Positions 32,811-44,870 of a stretch of DNA of 64,000 nucleotides are shown here, in pieces (the first letter of the stretch is position 1; every line of letters starts with the position of its first letter). Both the position numbers and the translations under genes were made by a program. The notes under the pieces were generated by a model. The model did no database searches, was not told where the DNA came from, and saw only the letters and a list, made by a program, of their open reading frames with translations. The stretch is from Limonium bicolor (taxonomy: Eukaryota; Streptophyta; Magnoliopsida; Caryophyllales; Plumbaginaceae), in NCBI GenBank assembly GCA_023374045.1, contig CM041776.1:278668039-278732038 (forward strand), in the 5' to 3' direction.

Positions 32811-35395
32811 GCCAAATTCTGGTTTGGGCTAGAATATTGGTGAGGAATTTTGAATTTTGGGAGTCAAATGACCTAGAGAATATTTTGTTATATACATATA
32901 CATATTTTGTTTAGATGTGTGTTTTAGGGTTTAGGGGTATCACCACCAAGAGATTGGTCATTGACCAATCAAGTATGGGGACCCCCTCTATCCTAATGGC
33001 TTGGACCTAAGGTCATAATAACTAAGGCTTAGCTCTAACCGTAATGATGTAGGTATAAGACATAAACAAATACTTAACCATGATGTACATAAATAAATAA
33101 ACACAAAGGTTTAAATGACCGGAATAGGTAGTACTGCAAATTGTGGTCCCTAGCGTTCTACAACGGAGATGGGTCTCATGGTATGGTTTTAGCACAATCA
33201 AATGTGGCAAGGCTGAGGTTAAGATTTTGCGGCTAACCAAGATCACAGCCTAGCAATTTCTTCACTAGAGTCGACAAATTCTTAAAAGGCGAACCGAAAC
33301 CCAGGTCAGCAAACGAAAACATGTAAACCATTCTAGGCACCCAAACGAAAACATGCAAACCATTATAGGCAAAGAAATTAGACCCTTAAAAAAATAGATT
33401 AACCTTCTCATTCTAGTTGGCTCAAAGTCTAAATTTCTCGATTCAATTTATCAAGCCCAAAATTAAGACCGATAAGCAACAAGCAACGAATTTCATCATC
33501 TGGACATCTTTCAATTTGGCCTTCAACAGCTCGAATAACAAGTCAATTCATGACACCAGAAACAACATAACATCATTAGCCATACATGGAGTGAGTTAGA
33601 AGTTTCAGCAGAGATAAATAGAAACATCAGGGATGGAAATGCTAACATGGTGAGTTTAACTCGTGAAGAGCTTAGATGAACACCAAAATCAAGCTATGCT
33701 CGAAATCAACAAACCCACGGATCAGCAGACTTGACCCAGTCGATCAAATTGCCAAAGCAAAGTACCTCAATCCAGACAGAGAAAAAAAAAGGGGGGGTTA
33801 GCAAGGGAAGCCGATCATTGAACTCAAAACAGAACAACAACAACAAACAAAAAAACTGCATTAACGGTAAGACTTTTCCAGTTTATTCCAAGCAAGATTT
33901 CTGAAGCCGAAACATGAACGAGAAATGGAGAATCTGAATGTCAGTGAATGTAAAGCACTTAAATCAACCGAAACCTTGAAAGCTCATAAAACAGACATTG
34001 AATCCCACCTTGTTCGTGTTTGTCTTCAAATACAAAGCACGGCAAAAAGAAACAAAAATGAAGTTGGCCATGGGCCCCTCGATGAACTTGGCTCCCAAGT
34101 CTGTGATGTTGGAGCAATATCCAAAGACATCGAACCTCCATCCAAGAGCTTAACCCACTCTCTCAGAATTCCAGTGCAAAATACCTCAGCCGAAAATTGA
34201 ATACAAGAGGCAAAGAGGTTTCAAAGGCAAATATATGAAAAAAATCAGAATATATCGACCATCCTCGACCTATCAACCAGTATTAAATCGAATAACCAGT
34301 AAACTCAACAACAAGTCTTAGAATCCAAACGGGTACATGAGAATTAGAGATGCAGAGTCGAGCTCGATGTCAACGCCAATCGAAATGGAAAACACCGGAA
34401 AAAAAAAAAGTACAAATTGATCGAGGAGAGAAAAGGTGTGCCTCTTGCGACGCCTTGGTTCACTCATCTCCTCAGATCGGTCTCCAAGTCTGGATTCGAA
34501 TATGAGACGGGTGACGATTGTTCGAGGGATTTCTTTGATTCTGCTTTAGCCACCGGTAAAAGGAGTCGAAATTTCAGGGATAGGAATAGCTGTTGCTTCG
34601 AGGTAATGAACCATGGTGTCTAACCCAAATGAGATGCGGTTGTGGCTGTCTTTGTTTTCAAATCAGAAGGATGGGGATGATGATAATGAAAGTGAGGGAG
34701 TGGCGGTAGTTGAAGGTGGAGAACCGAGGAAGAAGATGATTGAGGGCTTGGGTTAGAATTGTGGGGAAAATGAAGATGAAGATAGAACAGAGGAAGAAGC
34801 CGATGGAGGTGGATCCCTGGAGGAAGACGATTGTCGACCGGATGCTGGAGGTTTGGGTTCCTTCAGGAAGAAATCTTGGCGTCTGGGTTTTTCTCTTCGG
34901 GTTTGAAATTGGAGAAGGGCGAAGAACACTGAGGATCAGACAATAGGAATTGAACGGGGACTAATGTCGGCTTGTGGGCTGAAGCTCCTGTCGCATAAGT
35001 GAGAGCGAAAATTTGAGGAGAGGGTGGTGATGAGATGTTCTTCCGACAGGGATGAAGAAGGCGATGAAGTTTTTGGTGGCGATCCCTCTCCCCCGAAGGA
35101 TGAAGGTGATCGGATTATTAAGGGAGTTCCCATCTTCAAACATCTTCAGGTTTTAATTACCGAGGAAGCATGCAGAGGATTTTTGGGGGGGATAATCGGT
35201 TCTCTCAAGAACAAACCCATGCTGCTATGTTTTTATCGGCTCTCTAAAAAAAACACACCCCATACCGTAGTGTTTTTGGTTATGGGATTTATGTGGGATT
35301 CAAATAAAAAGAAATGGGCTGTTTGGACATGTGTGGGCCGGATTGGGCAGGGCCTTTTTGGATACTAGCTGGTGAAAATAATGGTAGTCACAAAA

Positions 35396-35665
35396 CATAC
35401 CTCTACCGAGTTTCGAACTCGAGACCTCAATCTCCCTTCTTGCATGTCCAACCAATTGAGCTGTGACCGATTTCAGTAGATAGCACCAGAGAAATAAAAT
35501 AAAGGTCAGGTCGCGTTACTGAAATAACAAAGAAAAAAACACCTCTGGCCTACGCCAAGAATCGAACCCAAGAGCTGCGGGTTGTATGATGGGAACCTTA
35601 ACCAGTTACGCTATGTCGGATTTCAATGTGTTCATGGGAGAAATAATATAAGAGCACTAAATTTG
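35396..35665 (-). repeat. Two tRNA-like (SINE-like) units near the LTR A start
   Basis: Minus-strand unit 1 has box A-like CAGCTCAATTGG (near 35460) and box B-like AGTTCGAAACTC (near 35410). Unit 2 has TAGCGTAACTGG (35602-35613) and GGGTTCGATTCTT (about 35557-35570). Flanking phrases match between units (GATTTCA, GAGAAATAA.ATAA), so they are a diverged tandem duplication of about 155 bp. Stems do not pair well enough for a working tRNA. A tRNA-derived SINE relic is likely. Confidence 0.55.
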
Positions 35666-35987
35666 ATTGGATAACTCCTCCAAAAATGCTATGAGTTTAA
35701 AAGAAAGTATACAAGGAAAGAAAGAGAAGACTAATCTAATGGCATGAAATCATGGAATGTAAATAATAAGATAAGTAAGTAATACAAAATAAATGGGTTT
35801 AAAACAGGATTATTGTTTGAAAATTAATTTTTTGGAAAATCGTGTTTTTATGAAATGCTTTGAAAAAGGTTATAAAATGACGGTTTCGTTATGGCACGCA
35901 CGCTAATATGTTTTGAAAAAGAAAGGCGATGACCCCTCTTATTATTTCGAAATTTGCTTTATGGGGTGAGAATTTTTGGTGTCTACA

Positions 35988-36700
35988 GGTGTGTGCAAGA
36001 ATTCAATGCCAAAAAAATAATGCAAAGCTCATAGATCCTTAATCTTGGAATTCTCATCTAAAGCTTGCTTAAGACGATCAATATCTCCTTGATCCGTCCC
36101 TACCAACAACATGTCGACAACATAAATCACCACATAAAACAGCTGGGAACCATTCTTCTTGTAAAACAACGAATAATCATTTTTTGGCTGACAAAACCCA
36201 AGGGTCTTGAGAAAGTGAGCCAACTTGGAGAACCATTGGTGAGAGGCCTGCTTAGGACCATAAAGGGAATGGTTCAACAAACATGTTTTGTTGCGTCCGG
36301 AAACATCCAATCCATGAGGGACCTTCATGTACACCTACCTCCTCATCCAAATCACCATGTAAAAAGGCATTAATCACATCCAACTAGTTGATAATCCATC
36401 CTTTATTAGTAGCAACAGTTAAAAGAGCGCAAATCATGGTCATTTTAATACCGAAAAAAAGTTTCATGATGTTCAAGACCATGACTTTGTGTAAAATCCT
36501 TGGATACCAATCGTGCTTTATACCGCTCAAGGGGGCCATCGGATTTGAGCTTTATCTTGTAAACCCACTTGCATCCGACTGTCTTCTTCCCCTTTGGCAA
36601 ATTAACAATTGGCTGCCTAAGCGTCTAATTCTTTCTGCATGGCTTCACGCCAGTGAGCAGAGACAACTGATTCCTTATAAGTCTGAGGCTCCTCAAAACC
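35988..36700 (-). pseudogene. copia-2 reverse transcriptase fragment
   Basis: The best stretch (36029-36334) has VPHGLDVSGRNKTCLL, SLYGPKQASHQWFSKL and, in place of YVDD, IYVVDMLLVG. The first catalytic Asp of the motif is Val (codon 36116-36118, GTC). More N-terminal RT is readable to about 36700 in other frames. Sequence beyond the thumb was removed by the LTR A insertion. Confidence 0.88.
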
Positions 36701-36929
36701 CCATTGTTTCTGGTCACTGAAAAGGCACAGGAGACAATAGGTCAGGTATTTGTAAGGCTTTAACAACCTTCCAGTAAATTATCACCACTCTTTTCTGCAT
36801 AAGCACGCTCATCCACTATCTCCTGAAAAGTAGTGTAGACATAATCATCTAGATTCCCAGGTCATCGAACCTCCCGACTAGACCTCCGAGTACCTACTGC
36901 CTCCTTCGATTGAGCTGGTCTATCTGCTA

Positions 36930-37930
36930 CTAGATACATACCAGCGTCTGCATCAGTAAAGGGATGAGAAGATTCATCAAAGTCCTAGTCATAAATAGGA
37001 CTACTTGTGAAGGAGCTAAGGAATTTATTCTTATCTTCTGTAAAGGGAAAACTAAAGAGTGGAATTTTACTTCCCGATAAACTCCAACTTTTTGAGTCCG
37101 TAGACTAAACAACTTGTACCCTTTCTTTCTCGGATCTTCACCCATATAAATGCAAGATTCAACCCGAGGACTCAATTTAATCCTTTATCACTAACAAATG
37201 TTTGATAACATAAACAACCAAAAGGCTTAATCTCATCAAAACAACGTTTAGTCTTATAAAGTTGTTCAATCGGGGTTCTGCCTTGCAAAGCTTTAGTGGG
37301 TAAGCGATTAATTAAATAAGTCGCATATAAAATGAATTCACCCCAAAGAATAACAGGTACTCGTGACTGGAAAAGTAATGCTCTTGTTGTTCCAAAAGAT
37401 ACTTAAGTTTACGCTCTACAACTGCATTCTGCTGTGAAGTATAAGCACAAGTAGTCTGATAAATAATAGCCATTTATGCGAAAATGTCACGCCTTCATTT
37501 GAGCAACGTAATTCTTTGGTGTTATCGGCTCTGATAACTTTAATCTCAAATTGGCGCTCAACCATAGCTAGAAGACATTTAATTGCATCCTATGCATCAC
37601 CCTTGTGTTACAGAAGCTGAACCCATGTAATACGACAGTAATCATCCACAAAGCATATAAAATACTGATAGCCATTAGTAAGAGTATTGAAAGGACCCCA
37701 AACTTCAACATGTATCAACTCAAAAGGTTTGACAAACTTGATTTCTGAAATGCCCAAACGGTAAACGATGAGCATGACACTTGTAGCAAATATCACAAAC
37801 AAAATCCTTAGGTACATCATCGGACTTTATTGAACCCATAGTTACAAGCTTCTGATATGGAACATGCCCTAACTTAATATGCACCTCCTCAGCTCTAGAA
37901 CTGACTCGCCAATTAAAACTCAGGCCCTGG
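36930..37930 (-). pseudogene. copia-2 integrase fragments
   Basis: 36930-37175 has the post-core segment SCIYMGEDPRKKGYKLF. 37608-37820 has the core start FVKPFELIHVEVWGPF and FVDDYCRITWVQLL. The usual HLDVWGP reads HVEVWGP, so the first catalytic Asp is also altered (Asp to Glu). Frames are broken between. Confidence 0.82.
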
Positions 37931-38400
37931 TCCGGTTCATCTACTTGTTACTGATGCCTCGATGTTGCCCTTTGAAACCACCGACTCGCTCTCGCCTTGT
38001 CAAGAATGTGAAGACCATCTTGCTCAGTTCTTATCACCTCAGTTTTCCTTGAAGTAGGCTCCTGGGCAAAACATTTACGAGCGTCAAACAATAGAGGCTG
38101 CAAGTACTTAATAACTATCCGACAAACAGATATAACATTAAACATGTAACAAAGAGCAAACAAAACTTCCTTCGGTCAAAAATTATCTCCCGGTTTAACA
38201 TCCCCAACTGTGGTGACTTGTTGCAGCCTACCATCTGGTAAAACCATAACTCTGGAATAAGACAAATATATGAAATTCTTAAATAAATCTCTTGCCCCTG
38301 ACATACGATTTGTGGCACATGTATCTAATATCCACTTATCTAAAAGAGACTGCAAAGTTTTCCAAAAAAAATCCCTAGCAAACACAAACGACTGGATAAT
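37931..38400 (-). pseudogene. copia-2 protease and GAG-pre-integrase remnants
   Basis: 38176-38385 holds WILDTCATNRMSGARDLF, where copia-1 has WILDTGATDHMSGARDLF. The active site DTGA is now DTCA. The adjoining LPDGRLQQVTTVGDV and the GLHILDKARAS region are in other frames. Confidence 0.82.
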
Positions 38401-39535
38401 AAATTTTGTTCCTCACTAGATAAATTGCAGTATGATTCATCAGTCAGCTTTGACGTCTGTGTAGCTGTCTGAACGATACTCGTAATCTGGTTCGAATGCT
38501 CCTGAGTCAGCCCACTGAGTGGATTGACAGTTCCAGTCGAACTACCCTCCTCCCTGACTAACCCTGCCCAACCCTTTTTCCTCCTATTCTGAACCGTATC
38601 ACACCCATGAAGGTCATAACAATCTTCAACCCAATGGCCTTGTTTTTTACAGTGAGAACACTTCAAGTGCTGAAAACAGTTATCAGAAGCATGTTCAGGC
38701 TTCTTACTTATATTATAAATCTTTTTATTTATGTCAGCTCCGAACCTAGCATTTCCCTATATTCTAGACAAACTTTCACCGCTGCTAGTACTAGCATTGT
38801 AAAGAGACAAAGCCTGAATACTACTTCCCTCTTCTTCTCTCTGATTTTCTTCTTGAACAACCAACACAAAGGCACATTCAAGAGTGGGAGGATCTTTCAT
38901 GGCAAAATATGCCCTTTGATGTGAACAAAAATTTTGTTGAGCCCCATTAGAAAATGTACCAACCGATCAAGTTCCTTTTTATTTTGTTCTTCCGCCTTTG
39001 TTGAACAAACACATTTGGTCACGAGATAAGCTAAATTGATTTCAGCCTACAAACTTCTAAGCTTGGTACAATATATTGTGACTGAATCTTTGTTTGCTCT
39101 CAAATTCCCTAATTCTTTCTTCAAGTTGTGCAACATAGCTAGATTGTTATGTTCAAACCTTTGACACAGTCAATCCCATATCTCCTTTAGGTCACTACAG
39201 AACATCACACTCTGCGCAATATTCAGCTCAAGTGCTGACATTAACCAAGATACCAACAGAGACCTCGCATGCCTCCATGATATGTAACGAATACGATCAA
39301 ACTCATCTCATTTTTCAACAAAACCGTCAATAAAAGTGTATTTATTTTTTGTCAGAATAGCATTCTCCATCGTCCACTTCCAGGTTTGAAAACCTCCCCC
39401 ATTAAATTTGGTGCAAGAACTTAACCTGGTTGTTTTGATGAATGAACATAAATTTCTTCTCCGGATCTACTGAAAAAAAAAATTCATCCCGGATGAACTC
39501 GTCTTCTGATTATCGACTTCTGCCATTGATTTTAG
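38340..39535 (-). pseudogene. copia-2 gag remnants
   Basis: A CCHC knuckle CSHCKKQGHWVEDC is readable at 38600-38666, followed by the linker to protease. Capsid-type sequence further upstream (38870-39500) is recognisable by its alignment to copia-1 but broken by many stops. It is not functional. Confidence 0.78.
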
Positions 39536-39543
39536 ATTTTACT

Positions 39544-39555
39544 GCTCTGATACCA
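39544..39555 (-). promoter_or_regulatory. copia-2 primer-binding site
   Basis: The minus strand reads TGGTATCAGAGC, the exact initiator-Met-tRNA type. The LTR starts directly beyond (39556, plus-strand TATTATAATTAACA). Confidence 0.85.
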
Positions 39556-39950
39556 TATTATAATTAACAAAGATAGAATCAATCATTAACTTGAATTTGT
39601 AAAGAGAAGTTTCGTATTGATTTTTGTTTTTTTGGTTAAGAGAACCATACGACAAAAAAAAGGGTATTACAATTGAAAACTTGAACAAGAAAATAAAAAA
39701 GCGGCACGACTAGACATACGCCTAACTAATGTGCATCCGGGTGAGATTTGGGGTGGCTGGATCCGGACACCTCAGGAGGACATCATTATTTAGCTACACC
39801 ATCAGATTTATAAAGATCAACGTCTCATGTTCTCCAATTTGTGTGACACTGTAATCCTTCACAAGATGTGCACGTCTAGGCGAGAGCCACCATGTACAGA
39901 TCCGAACGCATGTCAAGGACCGGTGTATGTATATTCCAACATTCCATCGT
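39556..39950 (-). other. copia-2 LTR and unassigned flank
   Basis: The LTR begins at 39556; without its partner its outer end cannot be set. From about 39720 on I see nothing identifiable until the tandem repeat. Confidence 0.45.
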
Positions 39951-40305
39951 GCAAAATCACCAAGTTTGGGACATTAGGCCTCTCGAATTTCCCAGTTGCA
40001 CCAACTTCGTTGTCCCAATTTTTTCTCGTCATCCACTGCCTCTATCCCAACTTCAATCGGGACACTCAACCTCACAAAATCAACATATTTGGGACATTAG
40101 GTTTCCCAAATTTCTCAGCCGCAACAACCTCTTTCTCCTGATTTCTCAAGGTTCACCACCAATTTTGTCCCGACTAAAATTAGACACAACACTGCACAAA
40201 GTCACCAAAATTGAGACATTAAACGTCCCAATTTCTACTGCTGCACCACACTTGTTGTCTCGATTTTTGCCAGTACACCACAATACTTATCCCGAATTGG
40301 CAGTT
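39951..40305 (+). repeat. Three-copy tandem repeat, about 122 bp unit
   Basis: Copies begin near 39951, 40073 and 40195 with CACAAAATCACCAA-like sequence, then GGGACATTAGG and a CCCAATTT phrase. They are well diverged from each other. Confidence 0.75.
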
Positions 40306-40429
40306 GATTTTTCTATAAATTTAAAGTTTATTTTGAGCTTAGCTTGTTTAAAATTGTATTGTATTGACATTGGCTCTAATATTGTTGTTGGCTTTGACCT
40401 TGATAGATAGATAAGCTTAAAAAGCGGTG

Positions 40430-43400
40430 AAACATGTGTATGAGAAGAGGAAGAAAGATTGCGCAAAAGAGCAGCCCATGATGGCCTTATATCGTCGTAC
40501 ACGTGCTCCAGGGGAAGGGTCAAGTAATCCCAACTCGGTGTTGCAGATGCCTCCACCACCAACCCAGATACTAGCTGGTATAAGTTACCAGCATAAACCA
40601 CTGACGTCCTGCCCCTCCCACCGACAACATCATCAGGTGGTGGCTGGTCCGTAGAAGAGATGAATAGCACTAGCTTTGATATTGAGGGAGAGGGAAGCCA
40701 CCACGTTGAGCACTTTGAAGCGCAGATGTCTGATGGGTGAAGTAATCCACGCCCCTCTTATTCACGTCCCTATGCTTCATGCCCTTTGGCCTCACGCCCC
40801 TCTTATTCACCCATTTCTGCTCCTCACAACTCTAAGGTGGTTGACATGGACACTGATGACAATAATGGTGGCAGTAATTCTGATGATAAGGATGACAGTG
40901 AATCTGAAAAAGATGGTGTTGATCCGGACCAAGACAGCGCTACTTCTTTAATAGTAGTGTGGTGTATAGTCCCCGTTGATCCCATCAGGTTGAAGTTAAC
41001 AGAGATGCCAAGGGCTGCCCAAAAAATTTTGAATTTGCGGTATCCGACCGAAACTGAAAAGTGAACAATACCTGTTTTTAGGTTAACCGTACCGGTTCTT
41101 ATGGTATGGTTAACCGAACCGTGTAAATTGGCCGGTTTCGGTTTCGATAATGGTATTGAATTTTCCATAACGGTTAACCGTGGTTAAACGTTTATATTCA
41201 CAATGGAAAATTTTAAATATTAATGTTCACCTTATATAATAATTAATGTTAGATATTGAAGGAATATACATATTATTATATTTTTTGTCACATATGTTTG
41301 ATTTGTCACTCACGATTTAGGTGAATGATCAATGTTGTACTATAATATTAATGGTTTAGGTCTTGTCAATAAAAAAAATATGGCTACAAGGTTAACCGAT
41401 AAAACTGAACCAAACTAAAGGTTAACCGGTCTAAACAGAATGGTAATGGAATTGAAATTTAGAAACCGAATTAAATGGTTAACCAAATCCGGTTAAGCGA
41501 TCTAAATGGAATGATAATGGAATTGAATTTTAAAAACCGAAGACCCGGTTAACCGAATAAGGCGGTTAACCTACCATGGGCAGCCCTAGTGCCAGTACCT
41601 GGTGGCCCACTACTGACTAGTGTTATCACTAGCTTCGAGGGACATGTTACAATTGACCTATGGTATATGACTGAGGTATGTTATCTTTCTTCTTTTATAT
41701 TTAATTAATTAATTTCATAATTATTTGAAATGAGTTATAAGGGTTGGTAAATATTTAGGACCATGGGGTTTTATCTTTCAAATCATGCAAGAACGTGATT
41801 AATAAATGGATTATGATGAAAGAGGATATTTCTTGCCAAAGTGGAAGGAACATGATTAAATACTCTGGCTTGTAGCATCTGCAAGAGATCACACGGCCAC
41901 ACAACAATATGTCGTTGATCTCCACATTTGTAAAGAGGTGGCAGCCTAATACCAATTCTTTCTATATGTCCTTTGATGAGATGACAATCACCTTGCATGA
42001 TGCTACGATGTTGTTTCAAATCCCCATAGTTGGTAGCTCTGTTTAATGGAACCTGTCCACTACTGCGCTGAATATAGCAATGGCTTAGTGTCTTGATTTT
42101 GGGGATGATGTAGAAAGGATGGGGAGCACACTATGCATAGTGGTGTTGTAATGATTTCGAGTTTGATTGAGCACTGCTCACTTGGAGCAAATGATCCAAT
42201 GAAATAGGCGTCCGACTAGCTTTTCTATATAATTGGTAGCATCTTATTTGCTGGAAAGAGGCATGGACGTCTAAGTCTATAGTCTTTTTTGTTAGCCACC
42301 CCCATAAGGAATGGTACGAGGCTAAACATGTATAAATAAGGAGCAGGTTCTCTAACATGGTTGTATCGCCAGCTTGGAATAACATCTCATGCAAACTCAT
42401 CTAGTATTGTGGGTTATTTGACGCTGCTTGAGGTATATGTTTAAACATTCAGCTATTATTTGAACACTCATTTGTTATCAATATGTTTTTGTAAGTGACA
42501 TCATTATTGTTTTGTTTGTATAGTGGTAAATATACGTATACATCCCGACTCTGAGGCTAGCATTGAGTACAGACTCATGTGACAATGATGACAGACCTTG
42601 GGCACTAAGGTGGGTATGGCCTACGGCTTAACAGCATGATTAGGACTTGTTGAAGAACTACCGGAAGGATCTAGATGCTTTGACCTCCCGAAATGTAAGT
42701 ATTAGATCTTATTAAAAGACTGGAACATTATTTATTAAGAGTGTTGCTTAACATTTACTTACATTTTATCATGATACAATGTAGATTGATTGGTTGTCGG
42801 TCGTGAAAGGGTGAATGTTCACGGAGGGTGAACGAGGTATATGGGTACCATACAGTAACATGGGGGTGAATGAACCATACATGCCAGAGTGTTGTCTTTG
42901 TCAGTTTGGATACATCCAATGTATCCTACTGCCTCCTATTAGACTGAATCCAATAGCAAAGCGAAGGGGCGAATCACCACCATACAAGTGAGTATACCTC
43001 CCAATGTATAGTGTGTGAGACAACATACATAGTCTTCAGTCGCCAAGCCCAAACTTCACTGCTACAAGGGCTTTGTTGCACGCGTGTGACCAAGATTACT
43101 TGGATTGGTACACGAAGCACGCCCACCCAAAGATCTTGAACCCTAACAAGTATAACAACACTTTTGTGTGTCCTCCAGATCCCGCCCAGGTGAGCCATAT
43201 TTTGTATATTTAGTTGATAATATCATTTGGATCATTAGGTCATTTGATTTTCAAGTCTTTTTATTTGATCTATCTTCTATAGCTTATGAATGAGGCTAAT
43301 GAGCTTGCTCGGGATTACTATCTGGGCAATCGTAGTTGGGATTGGCGTTACTTCCGTGAGAGAATGCCAAAGAAGGAGCATACGACCATTGCGCAGAGAA

Positions 43401-43465
43401 TTGATGAAGTATTCAGCACCCTGTCTATATGGGATTCATATTCGCAGCATTACGGTGCGTCATAG
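40430..43465 (+). pseudogene. Plant-mobile-domain (MAIN-like) pseudogene, five exons
   Basis: Similar to the plant mobile domain family, often misnamed 'serine/threonine-protein phosphatase 7 long form', linked to retroelements and MULEs as well as to MAIN/MAIL silencing proteins. Exon 1 ends with PVPGGPLLTSVITSFEGHV and donor GT at 41676. Exon 2 (41759-42432) has STFVKRWQPNTNSFYMSF, MTITLHDATMLFQIPI and later LYRQLG with GYLTLLE. Exon 3 (42524-42694) begins W-stop-IYVY and ends NYRKDLDALTSRN. Exon 4 (42785-43189) has CLCQFGYIQ and DYLDWYTKHAHPKI. Exon 5 (43283-43465) is open to its stop. Introns are GT-AG. In-frame stops in exons 2 and 3 and a hAT MITE in exon 1 make it dead. The 5' limit is uncertain. 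Confidence 0.78.
41011..41587. mobile_element. hAT-like MITE inside the PMD pseudogene
   Basis: Terminal inverted repeats AGGGCTGCCCA (41011) and TGGGCAGCCCT (to 41587), 577 bp. Flanks AGATGCCA on the left and AGTGCCA on the right are an 8-bp duplication with one base lost. Removing it rejoins the PMD reading frame (LTEMP to VPGGPLL). The interior is rich in GGTTAACC like the MITE at 14821, but the ends differ. Confidence 0.82.
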
Positions 43466-43634
43466 TTTGTTACGAGTTTGCTGCAATTGTAATGTTAGAC
43501 GTTTGTAGTATTTACGTGTAACATTAGACGTTTGGTGTAAAAAATATTTGTAATGTTTGACGTTTGTCGTATTAATCTTAGGTTTGTATGATTTATGATA
43601 TCTTAGGCATATGTCGAATTTATAATTTATGTTA
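43466..43634. other. Downstream of PMD pseudogene
   Basis: Three loose repeats of the phrase TAGACGTTTG/TGACGTTTGT. Nothing else seen. Confidence 0.5.
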
Positions 43635-44271
43635 GGAAAAATTACAGTACCCAACGATGAGGTATAGGGAAATTACAATACCCACCCATGAGCTTTAAAA
43701 TTACAATGTCCACCCATGAGGTATTGAGAAAGTACAATCCCCACCCATGAGCTTTGAAAATTACAATGCCCACCCATGTACTTATTAAAATGATGTGAAA
43801 ATGAAGATCTTAGTAAATATTATATTGATGGAACGATTCAACAATGTAAACCAATTAAAAAGAATCTCAAATTTACCCCATGCAATGTTAGAGTGGGAAA
43901 TTGAAGAAAAATCATGCAAAATTTACAAGGAATTATAGTGTATTCACCTTTATATCATTGGTTTTGCTTCTTCATTTATTCTTTAGGTATCTTTCATTTA
44001 TTTGACTTCTAAGAGGTCAAATAATGTAAATTTAGGGTTTATTTCAAATTTTTACCGTTTTCTAAGTTCTTGTTTAAGGTAATAATTACTCTACATATTC
44101 AAATTCACATCATTTTAATAAGTACATGGGTGGGCACTGTAATTTCTTAAAGCTCATGGGTGGGGATTGTAATTTTCCAATACCTAATGGGTGGACACTA
44201 TAATTTACTAAAGCTCATGGGTGGGCATTGTAATTTCTCAATACCCCATGGGTAGGCAATGTAATTTTCCC
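43635..44271. mobile_element. MITE with TIRs built from tandem subrepeats
   Basis: The two ends are inverted copies of about 165 bp. Each is made of about five units of 26-32 bp with an AAATTACAATGCCCACCCATG core, alternating GAGGTATTG and GAGCTTT tails. Ends are GGAAAAATTAC and, inverted, GGGAAAATTAC. Flanks TTTATGTTA and TTTACATTA (9 bp, two mismatches) suggest a Mutator-type element. No transposase. Confidence 0.75.
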
Positions 44272-44533
44272 TTTACATTATATTAGGCATCTGTATTTTA
44301 TTTATCTATCAGGTTTGTGTGTATGACATTTATATGGGCATTTAAACCGACATAAAGAGCAGTAGATTAACAGCCATTCTAGTTGCTCATTATTACCCTG
44401 TTCATCATTATTAACTCTATCATGTTATTGTTATAGGTACCCATTATTATTATGCTCATCATATACCCTATCATGTTACTTTTATCGATACCCATCATTA
44501 TAATTTTCATCTTGACGCAATCATGTAGCTGTT
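44272..44533. other. Spacer rich in CATCATTATT/CATGTTA
   Basis: Irregular repeats of TATCATGTTA and CCCATTATTAT leading into the 113-bp tandem array. No gene seen. Confidence 0.5.
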
Positions 44534-44858
44534 ACTGATAAGATTTTGTATGCTAGGACTGTGTATGGTATGAAATGAGAAAAAAGTTACCATTTTTTAA
44601 CCTAATTACTTTTACTAGCATAACTATTTTGTACCATATTACTGTTACTGATAAGATTTTGTACATTAGGACTGTACATAATACTAAATGAGAAAAAGTT
44701 ACTGTTTTTTTAACCTAACTTTTTGTACTACCATGTCAGCATGTACTATGTTACTGTTACTGATAAGATTTCGTATACTAGAATTGTATATGATACGAAA
44801 TGATAAAAAGTTGCCGGTTTTTAAACCTAACTACTTTTACTACCATATCCTCCCTATA
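44534..44858 (+). repeat. 113-bp tandem repeat, three copies (last partial)
   Basis: Copies start at 44534, 44647 and 44759 with ACTGATAAGATTT(T/C)GTA and hold AAATGAGAAAAAGTTAC and TTTTAACCTAA. The array ends about 13 bases before a TATA box. Confidence 0.82.
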
Positions 44859-44870
44859 TCATGACTTGCC

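Larger units (their letters stand above)
29924..35987 (-). repeat. Tat/Ogre-type 5' LTR A, 6.06 kb
   Basis: On the minus strand it runs from TGTAGACACC (35987) to CCCTCCACA (29924), followed by the primer site. Two other copies in the window (LTR B ending at 61454, and LTR C) share its 3' half in the opposite orientation. Its outer end cuts the RT gene of copia-2, so it inserted there; the adjoining GGTGT would be the target duplication. It holds several arrays listed separately. LTRs of this size are known in Ogre-like elements. Confidence 0.72.
35988..39700 (-). mobile_element. Ty1/copia retrotransposon copia-2, truncated by LTR A
   Basis: Same family type and order as copia-1 (gag, protease, integrase, RT on the minus strand), broken into many frames. 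The RT is cut at its left end by LTR A at 35987/35988. The right end, inside or just beyond the LTR (39556 to about 39700-39800), is not resolved. Confidence 0.88.

Noticed and set aside
33925..34200. 91-codon frame within LTR A
   Set aside because: No recognisable domain, and the region is LTR sequence with no copy in the window for comparison.
35396..35620. Working tRNA genes
   Set aside because: A and B boxes are recognisable, but acceptor and T stems do not pair; SINE-like relics are more likely.
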